From Kiritimatiellia bacterium (GTDB lineage Bacteria; Verrucomicrobiota; Kiritimatiellia; RFP12; UBA1067), in the NCBI GenBank assembly GCA_017508315.1, contig JAFVZE010000268.1, forward strand, positions 1 to 13,287: DNA of 13,287 nt, in the 5' to 3' direction. Below are positions 1 to 5,374 of this stretch, piece by piece; positions within the stretch are counted from its first letter, which is position 1, and every line of letters starts with the position of its first letter. Position numbers and translations under genes: made by a program. The notes under the pieces are model-generated. The model saw nothing but the letters and a program-made list of their open reading frames with translations. It was not told the origin of the DNA and ran no database searches.

Positions 1-2171
1 CCTTCTTCGGCTTCAACAGACAGCGTTTCATCCTGCAGAATGAAAGTTCCGCTCAATCCTCCCCCCGATCCGGCGGCGGCGACAAGCACAGTCTCCTTCC
101 AGACCGCCTCCTTGGTCGCGGTCAGGCAGGCGCCGTTTTTGACGACGATGCGCCGCGCCAAGGCAAGCGGCGAAACTTCCGCAGGAGAACCGACAGAGGT
201 GTCCGCGACCGTCTTCGGACCGATATAAATGCCTGCGCCGCCGTCCAGCACGAGCGTTTTCGCATTCAGCCGCCCGTAGGTGGTTTTGTATTCGCTGCTG
301 CCGCCGGGATAGGAGCGCATCACCAGCGCCGGCGCCTTCACGACAAGATTCGCACGCGAAAAATCGTTCGACGGATAATAGATCGACAATATAAGATTAC
401 CTTCCAACGTGAGCGTCAAGTCGTCCTTGAGCGGCGTCATCGATCCGGTGGGATACAGCTTATTCCAGTTTCCTCCCATGTATATGCGGTTGTGTCTGTT
501 GTCGAGCGCGTCTGCGGCAGGCCCCTTCCATGTCTGCGATTCAGAAAGCCGGAAATAGTTTGCGCGTTTGAAGACGTAAATCCCCATCGACGTGCCGAGA
601 AATTCGATTCCGCGTTCGCCGACGGTGATGTTTTTGTCGGCGTCCATATAGTGCGTCGTGGAACCGGATGCGGGAGTACGGATAATGCCGCAGATATCCA
701 TATCGTCACTGGAGCCGAGTCCGCCGTCCCATCTGCGGCTGAAACAGACGACCGAACCGTCCTTCCACGGTACGTTTCCGCCTTCGGTCGAATCGGGATA
801 AGCGTAGAAGGTTTCCGGCAGCGGCCAGTAATAATTATTCCCCGCCGGATATTCTCTGGGATACAGATAGGGATGCAGCACACCGTTCAAGCCGCGGTAA
901 TAGCCGCGACCGTCTCTGACGAAGTCTCCGAAATCATCCGCCGTCAGCACGCGCACCGAAGCGCCATCGGCGGCGGTCAGCCTCGCCGCCTCGTTGAGCC
1001 GCGCATCCGGATGGATGAGAACGCTGCCCGCTTCGGCGTGAACCGTACCCGTAAACCGCGAGAGGTCTCCGTTAAGAACAGTCTCCGCGTCGGCTCTGCC
1101 GGCGGCAATAAGCCCAGAGCCGGCGACCGGCACCGATACGAGCGGCCCCGTAAAGGCGAGCTCGCCGCCTCCCGTCACGGTAATGCCGCCGCCGGCCGCC
1201 GTAAGCGTGCCTGAAAATTCAAGTCTGGCGTCAGGACCGATATCAATGTGAACCGGACGCGTAAATGTGACGTCTGCGGAAATGACTGACGTGCCGTTTG
1301 AAACGCAGAGTTCGCTGAGCGCGTAATCGAACTTCTTGCCGCCGACAGTCGCTCCGTCAAGCAGAATAACCTTCGGAGCGACCGTGGCGTCGTCAAATAC
1401 GGACGGAGCGCCGGGAGATGAAAGAAATCCGACATGCGGATTTTTGCCTCCGATCGTCAAGGGAGCCACTCCCGTCGCCTCATCAAATCCGTTGAGCGTC
1501 AGCGACCGCGCCCCGAGATGCGGATTATACCATGTGCCGTCATCCTGTTTTACAAGCGCAATTCGCGCACCCTTATTGACAATCACATCGACATTGGAAA
1601 GATCGTTGCTGGCCGTCATTGAAACCGTGATGCGACCGTCGAGCGTCCAGATGAGATCGTTCGTCGCCGCGATGCAGGCGCGCGAATAGATATTCTCTTT
1701 CCACGTATCGTCGCATCCAAGCGCAAAATAGGCGTAAGCGGTACCTTCGGCAGGACCGCGCCAGGTCTGAGACTCGCCGAGCCGGACGCGGACTGAGCGC
1801 GACGAATTGCCGAACTTGATCATATTGTTGGCCGCCATCGTGACACCGCCGCCGCCGATTGTCATAACACCGGTGCCGTCGCACCATGGTCCGACAATCG
1901 AGGTATTGACATTCGTCGCGGCAATGGTCCAAGAATATGGAAAGAACAATGCTCCCAGCTGAACATTCGCTCCGGAAAGTCGGGTCGTTCGCATCTCCCA
2001 GCCACTTTCATTTTTCACTTGACTGTGCGTGACTTTCGTTCCGTCTTCCGTAAAGAATTGCCATCCATTCGCCTGACTGCTGATATCACTAAGATAAACT
2101 TTTCGCTCGCTTTCAGCATGAGCGAGCGAAAGCATGCAAAGCAAAATTCCACCGACTAATCTTATTTTCAC
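1..2171 (-). CDS. Large secreted beta-repeat surface protein, partial (C-terminus off the left edge)
   Basis: An open frame of 723 codons runs without a stop from a GTG at 2171 to the window edge. I chose GTG because GGAGGAG lies 6 nt upstream and it gives a clean signal peptide, MKIRLVGGILLCMLSLAHA followed by ESER, with an AHA cleavage site. An in-frame ATG at 2186 would add five residues (MEESV) before this peptide and has no well-placed Shine-Dalgarno. The mature part is rich in Gly, Thr, Val and Asp, in short beta-strand phrases such as FTGTVHAEAGSVLI, typical of autotransporter-associated or pectin-lyase-like beta-helix proteins. Two copies of a module are visible: residues about 103-212 and 515-625 share GESQTWRGPA / SESQTWKGPA, an (N/D)DL-x-x-TL(D/E)G phrase and a VDVIVNKGA / ANLVVKAPA strand. 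No enzyme motif is seen. It is probably exported; its anchor (autotransporter barrel, PEP-CTERM or other) lies outside the window. Function unknown. Confidence 0.85.
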   Translation of the reverse strand, partial: MKIRLVGGILLCMLSLAHAESERKVYLSDISSQANGWQFFTEDGTKVTHSQVKNESGWEMRTTRLSGANVQLGALFFPYSWTIAATNVNTSIVGPWCDGTGVMTIGGGGVTMAANNMIKFGNSSRSVRVRLGESQTWRGPAEGTAYAYFALGCDDTWKENIYSRACIAATNDLIWTLDGRITVSMTASNDLSNVDVIVNKGARIALVKQDDGTWYNPHLGARSLTLNGFDEATGVAPLTIGGKNPHVGFLSSPGAPSVFDDATVAPKVILLDGATVGGKKFDYALSELCVSNGTSVISADVTFTRPVHIDIGPDARLEFSGTLTAAGGGITVTGGGELAFTGPLVSVPVAGSGLIAAGRADAETVLNGDLSRFTGTVHAEAGSVLIHPDARLNEAARLTAADGASVRVLTADDFGDFVRDGRGYYRGLNGVLHPYLYPREYPAGNNYYWPLPETFYAYPDSTEGGNVPWKDGSVVCFSRRWDGGLGSSDDMDICGIIRTPASGSTTHYMDADKNITVGERGIEFLGTSMGIYVFKRANYFRLSESQTWKGPAADALDNRHNRIYMGGNWNKLYPTGSMTPLKDDLTLTLEGNLILSIYYPSNDFSRANLVVKAPALVMRSYPGGSSEYKTTYGRLNAKTLVLDGGAGIYIGPKTVADTSVGSPAEVSPLALARRIVVKNGACLTATKEAVWKETVLVAAAGSGGGLSGTFILQDETLSVEAEE

Positions 2172-2177
2172 GACCGA

Positions 2178-2184
2178 CTCCTCC
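2178..2184 (-). promoter_or_regulatory. Shine-Dalgarno deciding the GTG start of the secreted protein
   Basis: GGAGGAG on the minus strand sits 6 nt before the GTG at 2171. It overlaps the alternative in-frame ATG at 2186, which makes the GTG the better start. The signal peptide beginning MKIRL agrees. Confidence 0.75.
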
Positions 2185-2244
2185 ATGTTTATGACTCACG
2201 CTCCCCGACCATCCCGATCAAGGAGAAGCAAGCGCACCATTTGT

Positions 2245-2274
2245 AAGATATCATAAAACCAAGATTTGAGTCAA
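2245..2274 (-). promoter_or_regulatory. Candidate sigma-70 promoter of the secreted protein gene
   Basis: Minus-strand TTGACT (2274-2269) is followed after 18 nt by TATCTT (2250-2245), itself preceded by TGA, so the box resembles the TGATATAAT used elsewhere in the window. Transcription would start near 2238 and leave a leader of about 67 nt with a strong Shine-Dalgarno. A G10 tract (minus strand) lies 31 nt upstream of the -35. Confidence 0.5.
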
Positions 2275-2305
2275 CACGAAACCTTGATATATTTACAATA
2301 AATTA

Positions 2306-2315
2306 CCCCCCCCCC
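2306..2315. repeat. C10/G10 homopolymer tract upstream of the secreted protein gene
   Basis: Ten consecutive C on the plus strand (G on the coding strand) lie about 135 bp upstream of the GTG start and 32 bp upstream of the putative -35. Homopolymers of this length slip during replication in many bacteria and can change promoter spacing or activator geometry upstream of surface protein genes. Whether this one varies cannot be seen from a single sequence. Confidence 0.6.
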
Positions 2316-2412
2316 AACTTTTTAGCAAATTACCAAAAATACCCACGCTTTTAATGTCGCTCCGAGTCGCTCTGCCCCTTCGCTTGAGCGCCACAACTGC
2401 CGCGCATACCTA

Positions 2413-2487
2413 CCAAAACCTAAAATCACGAAAATCCCTAAGGTTTTTGGGGTCCCACGATTCCTTTTGGGCCCTGCGCGATTTTAT
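2413..2487. repeat. Intergenic hairpin-forming element with nested inverted and direct repeats
   Basis: TAAAATCACG (2421-2430) pairs with CGCGATTTTA (2477-2486) at 9 of 10 positions, enclosing a GC-rich core. Inside are two similar direct repeats, TTTTTGGGGTCCC and CTTTTGGGCCC. A second inverted pair, CCAAAACCT (2413-2421) with AGGTTTTTGG (2441-2450), has one bulged base. It lies just beyond the epimerase stop. It could be an RNA 3' end structure or a dispersed REP-like or MITE-like element. There is no clean T-tract to make it a standard intrinsic terminator. Confidence 0.35.
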
Positions 2488-2528
2488 AGCATCCTGCGGG
2501 GAACTTAAAGTAAAAGGCATGAATACAA

Positions 2529-3572
2529 TCAGAAAAACATTTTCGCGAGCGCGAGCATTCCCTGCTTCCACGGAACGCGGTGGGAGACTCCCGACTTGCC
2601 GACGAACTCTGAGAGGTGTTCAACGTACCATTCGTAGTTCCTGACGAGCGCCTGCTTGTTGGAATAACGCGGAGCGTAACCGAGGAGCTTCTCCGCCTTT
2701 TCGATTGAGACGAAACTGTCGGTGGAGGCGGTCTCGTACACCCACGGATAGAGCGGCGAGAGGTGCAGTTTCTCGAGAATGCGCAGAATGAACACGAGAG
2801 GCGCCACCGGCATTCCTTTGATCTTCTTGCCGTGACCGGCGCGGTCGAGGACGGCCTGATAGTCCTCCTTCATGGTCGTAAATTCCTTCGCGCCGATGTT
2901 GAACTCGGTGTTGACGACATCCTTCGGATATGTCATCGCGTTCCAGATGGCGTGATCGAGATCGTCCACGTCCATGAGCTGGTAGCGGTTGTCGCCGCTG
3001 CCGATCATGGGGAAACCGTGTCCGGTGTACGCCCAGTCGTAGAAGAGCGCGAAGACGCCGAGGCGTTCGGGACCGATGAAACTTTTGGGACGGATGATGG
3101 AGACGCAGTAGCCGTCCCCGATCGCTTCGCGGCAGATGTTCTCGGCGTCGATCTTCGCCTGCCCGTAGGGTCCGACGCCGACGAGCGGATCGGTTTCATA
3201 AATCGGATGTTTCTTAGGAACGCCGTAGACCGCGGTCGACGAAATCTGAATCATACGATCGAGCTTGAACTTGCGCGCCGCATTGAGAACATTGCGGCAG
3301 CCGTCGACTTCGGTCGTGAAAATATCCTCTTCGCTGTAAAGCGGCAGAGCCGCCGCGCAGTGAACGACGACATCGCAGCCTTCGGTTATCTTCTCGACCG
3401 CCGGAATGTCGCGCACGTCTCCGAGCGTGAACTTGAGCCACGGTTCGTTTTTTTCGGGATAATCAAAATCCGCGATATCGAGAACGCGGATCTCCTCGAC
3501 GCCCTTCGCCCGCAGAAAACGGATGAGGTTGATGCCGAGGAAGCCGCTGCCGCCTGTAACGAGAACTTTCAT
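2529..3572 (-). CDS. NAD(P)-dependent epimerase/dehydratase, extended SDR family
   Basis: This 347-residue protein is a full-length extended short-chain dehydrogenase/reductase. The N-terminal Rossmann motif is TGGSGFLG (residues 6-13); an acidic residue ends the second strand (VLDIAD, about 30-35), which suggests NAD binding. The catalytic triad is visible as SST (111-113) and Y136-x-x-x-K140 in PYGQAK. RPKSFIGPER (161-170) fits the substrate-loop region of nucleotide-sugar epimerases. The family includes UDP-sugar 4-epimerases, dehydratases and 3-beta-hydroxysteroid-type enzymes, and the substrate cannot be fixed here; a cytosolic sugar-nucleotide role is the most usual. The C-terminus carries an extra basic/hydrophobic tail (about 325-347, ending LALAKMFF). 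The ATG lies 7 nt after a TATAAT box and has no Shine-Dalgarno, so the message is probably leaderless. The gene is divergent from the response regulator. Confidence 0.9.
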   Translation of the reverse strand: MKVLVTGGSGFLGINLIRFLRAKGVEEIRVLDIADFDYPEKNEPWLKFTLGDVRDIPAVEKITEGCDVVVHCAAALPLYSEEDIFTTEVDGCRNVLNAARKFKLDRMIQISSTAVYGVPKKHPIYETDPLVGVGPYGQAKIDAENICREAIGDGYCVSIIRPKSFIGPERLGVFALFYDWAYTGHGFPMIGSGDNRYQLMDVDDLDHAIWNAMTYPKDVVNTEFNIGAKEFTTMKEDYQAVLDRAGHGKKIKGMPVAPLVFILRILEKLHLSPLYPWVYETASTDSFVSIEKAEKLLGYAPRYSNKQALVRNYEWYVEHLSEFVGKSGVSHRVPWKQGMLALAKMFF

Positions 3573-3579
3573 GCCGCTG

Positions 3580-3588
3580 ATTATATCA
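3580..3588 (-). promoter_or_regulatory. Extended -10 promoter of the epimerase gene, leaderless type
   Basis: Minus-strand TGATATAAT is followed by 7 nt and then the ATG at 3572. With the usual 6-8 nt from -10 to the transcription start, the first nucleotide should be at or beside the start codon. There is no good -35; GCGGC lies 8 nt upstream of the TATAAT. Confidence 0.6.
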
Positions 3589-3667
3589 AATTTGCCGCGC
3601 CAATAGGCGACACTTCTCGAACGACCTCCCGCCAGGATCGCCTCATCGCCGGTAAAACGCGGCGATT

Positions 3668-3676
3668 TGCTATAAT
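3668..3676 (+). promoter_or_regulatory. Extended -10 promoter of the first response regulator, leaderless type
   Basis: TGCTATAAT ends 6 nt before the ATG at 3683, so transcription would start at about the A of that ATG. No Shine-Dalgarno and no -35 are seen. GCGGC lies 7 nt upstream of the TATAAT, as in the divergent epimerase promoter. Confidence 0.55.
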
Positions 3677-3682
3677 GTGCAC

Positions 3683-4372
3683 ATGGAAGCGCCAGCCCCT
3701 AGATTCGAGATTCTGCTCGCGGATGACGAACGCGTCATCAGGAATTCGCTCCGCGCGATGCTCGAAGCGAACGGCTATTCGGTCCGATCGGCAGCCGACG
3801 GCAGAGAGGTCGTCGAACTGCACCGTAAAAAACGTCCGGACCTCATTCTTCTTGATGTCATGATGCCGGTTCTGGACGGCTACGCCGCCTGCCGCGAAAT
3901 CAGAAAAACCGACTCTTCCACTCCGGTCATCTTCCTTACCGCCCTCGATTCCGACATCGACGAACTTCGCGGCCTGCATTCAGGCGCCGACTCGTTCACG
4001 CCAAAAACCGTATCGCAGGATGTGCTGCTGGCGAGAATCGCCGCCGCCATCCGCCGCCATCGGCGGGAAGAACCGCGCGGTGACTTCATTTTCGCCGGCT
4101 GGCGGGTAAAACCGGAGAGCTGCGCCATGTACGGCTCCGACGGGACGGAAGTGACGCTGACCGAGCGGGAGATCGCCCTCTTGCGTTTTTTCGCCATGCA
4201 TCCCGGCGAAGTCTGCTCCCGAGATTTTCTGTGCACAAAACTGTGGGGACGCGACTTCAACGGCACCGATAACGCTCTCACGGTCGCGATCGGCAGACTC
4301 AGGGAGAAATTGGGAGCCGACGGCGGCGTTATCGAAGCGCTCCGCGGCATCGGCTACCTTTATCGCAGCTGA
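3683..4372 (+). CDS. OmpR/PhoB-type response regulator with altered K-P-F motif (orphan in this window)
   Basis: This 229-residue protein has a receiver domain (about 8-125) and a winged-helix DNA-binding domain (about 134-229). The receiver has the acidic pair D14-D15, phospho-acceptor D58 in LILLDVMMPVLDG, T86 and K108. The residues after K108 are T-V where the family has P-F, and a proline precedes the lysine (GADSFTPKTV), so the usual cis-proline is missing. The effector end (LTEREIALLRFF, then TVAIGRLREKLG and ALRGIGYLYRS) is standard. No histidine kinase gene is adjacent in the window. I start it at ATG 3683; a GTG at 3677 directly after the TATAAT is in frame but would lie upstream of the predicted transcription start. 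It probably acts as a cytosolic transcription factor; targets are unknown. Confidence 0.9.
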   Translation: MEAPAPRFEILLADDERVIRNSLRAMLEANGYSVRSAADGREVVELHRKKRPDLILLDVMMPVLDGYAACREIRKTDSSTPVIFLTALDSDIDELRGLHSGADSFTPKTVSQDVLLARIAAAIRRHRREEPRGDFIFAGWRVKPESCAMYGSDGTEVTLTEREIALLRFFAMHPGEVCSRDFLCTKLWGRDFNGTDNALTVAIGRLREKLGADGGVIEALRGIGYLYRS

Positions 4373-4430
4373 TATTTCACCAATCTTTCTCCAATACGAC
4401 AACTGCAATGTGATGAACCAATTTAATAAT

Positions 4431-4452
4431 GACATAGTTTGCAAACTGTGTC
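4431..4452. repeat. 22-bp near-perfect palindrome, possible operator
   Basis: GACATAGTTTG (4431-4441) is followed at once by CAAACTGTGTC (4442-4452). Ten of 11 positions are complementary, centred on TTTGCAAA. The size and symmetry fit a site for a dimeric DNA-binding protein, but no gene start that it would control is evident. Confidence 0.5.
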
Positions 4453-4480
4453 CATGGAAACAACCAACAAAGTGCCGAGT

Positions 4481-4517
4481 AAAAAAAAAACAGGCGTGAG
4501 GGGGCTATCCCGCTTGT
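4481..4517 (-). terminator. Possible intrinsic terminator with T10, minus strand
   Basis: Read on the minus strand, ACAAGCG (4517-4511) pairs with CGCCTGT (4496-4490) with one A-C mismatch, and an inner GGG/CCC is possible. A run of ten T follows directly. It lies 300 nt beyond the rubrerythrin stop and after that gene's own terminator, so it may end a separate minus-strand RNA or catch read-through towards the converging regulator. Confidence 0.35.
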
Positions 4518-4772
4518 TCTCTACGCGCCCAGACTATTCGCCATTTTGCCGAGCGCCACAGTACTCTTGTGAAGGCGTTTGGACAGACGGCGACTTACGC
4601 CGGTTGCTCCGTCTAAATTCGTTTCAATCAGTTTTCTTTTCTTCCCTTCATTGTCTGGTTACTGAACTGCTATTTCATCCTTAAAACGCCGTTATTGTAC
4701 GCTTTTCCCCTCCACACACAACCGTTGCGGTCATAAACAACCAACCGCTGACCGCCAACCACCAAACAGGTG

Positions 4773-4805
4773 AAAAAGCCGGCCGCCATAGGTACTGCGA
4801 CCGGC
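4773..4805 (-). terminator. Intrinsic terminator after the rubrerythrin gene
   Basis: On the minus strand GCCGGTCGC (4805-4797) pairs with GCGGCCGGC (4786-4778) over 9 positions with one G-U pair and a 10-nt loop, followed by five T (4777-4773). It starts 12 nt after the stop of the rubrerythrin gene, the last gene of the apparent argB-argD-lysS-rubrerythrin operon. Confidence 0.75.
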
Positions 4806-4817
4806 ATTGTAAAAATT

Positions 4818-5351
4818 TCAGAAATTATCGGCCTCAAGCTGGAAGTACGCCTTGGGATGGGCGCAGACCGGGCACAGTTCGGGAGCGGATTCGCCCTCGA
4901 CGATCGCGCCGCAGTTGCGGCACTGCCAGCGGTTCTCGCCGACGCGCGTCCAGACCTCGCCCTTCTCGATGTTCTCAAGAAGCTTGCGATAACGCTTTTC
5001 GTGGTTGGCCTCGACCTCGGCGACTTTCGCGAAGAGTGCTGAAAGAGTTTCAAAGCCCTCTTCCTTGGCCTCTTCAGACATGCGCTTGTACATCTCGGTC
5101 CATTCCTCGTGCTCGCCGGCGGCCGCGGCGAGAAGATTGGCCTTCGTGTCGCCGATTCCGTCAAGCGCCTTGAACCAGAGCTTGGCGTGCTCTTTCTCGT
5201 TGAGGGCCGTCTCCTGGAAGATGGCCGCGATCTGCTCGTAGCCTTCCTTCTTGGCCTTGGAAGCGAAGTAGTCGTACTTGTTGCGCGCCTGCGATTCGCC
5301 GGCGAAAGCGTACCACAGATTCTTTTCGGTCTTACTGCCTTTGAGTTCCAT
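4818..5351 (-). CDS. Rubrerythrin, non-haem diiron peroxidase
   Basis: This 177-residue protein has the classic two-part rubrerythrin layout. The N-terminal ferritin-like four-helix domain (about 1-135) carries diiron ligands E19 in FAGESQARNKY, E52-x-x-H55 in NEKEHAKLW, E80-x-x-E83 and E114-x-x-H117. The C-terminal rubredoxin-like domain (about 140-177) has C144-x-x-C147 and C160-x-x-C163 for one Fe(SCys)4 centre. The family reduces hydrogen peroxide in the cytosol of anaerobes, taking electrons through the rubredoxin centre. It begins 23 nt after the lysS stop with the strongest Shine-Dalgarno in the window (AAAGGAGGT), so it is probably the last gene of the operon but highly translated. 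An intrinsic terminator follows. The Shine-Dalgarno alone does not exclude an extra promoter inside lysS. Confidence 0.96.
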   Translation of the reverse strand: MELKGSKTEKNLWYAFAGESQARNKYDYFASKAKKEGYEQIAAIFQETALNEKEHAKLWFKALDGIGDTKANLLAAAAGEHEEWTEMYKRMSEEAKEEGFETLSALFAKVAEVEANHEKRYRKLLENIEKGEVWTRVGENRWQCRNCGAIVEGESAPELCPVCAHPKAYFQLEADNF

Positions 5352-5356
5352 TTTTT

Positions 5357-5365
5357 ACCTCCTTT
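5357..5365 (-). promoter_or_regulatory. Very strong Shine-Dalgarno of the rubrerythrin gene
   Basis: AAAGGAGGT followed by AAAAA and the ATG at 5351 is an almost ideal anti-Shine-Dalgarno match at ideal spacing. It shows that this organism does use Shine-Dalgarno initiation, unlike the leaderless-looking genes nearby. Confidence 0.85.
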
Positions 5366-5374
5366 GTCTAAGGA

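Larger units (their letters stand above)
2172..2528. other. Intergenic region between the secreted protein gene and the epimerase gene
   Basis: I see no convincing gene here. Reading leftwards, it holds the promoter and Shine-Dalgarno of the secreted protein, the C10 tract, an AT-rich stretch (about 2276-2350) and a hairpin-forming element at 2413-2487 that lies 40 nt downstream of the epimerase stop. It is AT-richer than the flanking genes. An open frame on the plus strand from 2354 runs into antisense epimerase sequence and looks like chance. Confidence 0.6.
4373..4817. other. Gap between convergent genes with palindrome, A10 tract and minus-strand terminator-like hairpins
   Basis: This 445-bp gap is AT-richer than the genes and shows no confident coding sequence. 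It holds a near-perfect 22-bp palindrome (4431-4452), an A10 run (4481-4490), and a hairpin region at 4585-4614 where AGACGG/CCGTCT and CGGCG/CGCCG could form alternative stems. At its right edge is the terminator of the rubrerythrin gene. On the minus strand, TTGTGT-16 nt-TACAAT (4721-4694) and the hairpin plus T10 at 4517-4481 could bound a short transcript of roughly 200 nt. An 81-codon plus-strand open frame at 4439-4684 has no family resemblance apart from a short GVWTDGDLRR stretch like that of CBS domains of arabinose-5-phosphate isomerases, and I do not call it a gene. Confidence 0.5.

Noticed and set aside
437..1932. Several open frames on both strands within 437-1932
   Set aside because: All are shadows of the long minus-strand frame that carries the signal peptide and repeat modules and remains open to the edge.
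2354..2644. 96-codon plus-strand open frame
   Set aside because: Half lies antisense to the epimerase C-terminus; composition is Arg/Ser-rich like out-of-frame GC-rich sequence, with no ribosome site or recognisable domain.
3677..3682. GTG at 3677 as start of the first response regulator
   Set aside because: It directly follows the TATAAT and would lie upstream of the expected transcription start; ATG 3683 fits better. The same logic excludes GTG 10540 for rbfA.
4560..4620. Known structured RNA (4.5S, 6S, tmRNA, RNase P, riboswitch) in the convergent gap
   Set aside because: Hairpins exist, but no conserved core of these classes could be found by eye.
4439..4684. 81-codon plus-strand open frame in the convergent gap
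   Set aside because: It includes the A10 run and a palindrome, has no Shine-Dalgarno or close -10 box, and no family match beyond ten residues.
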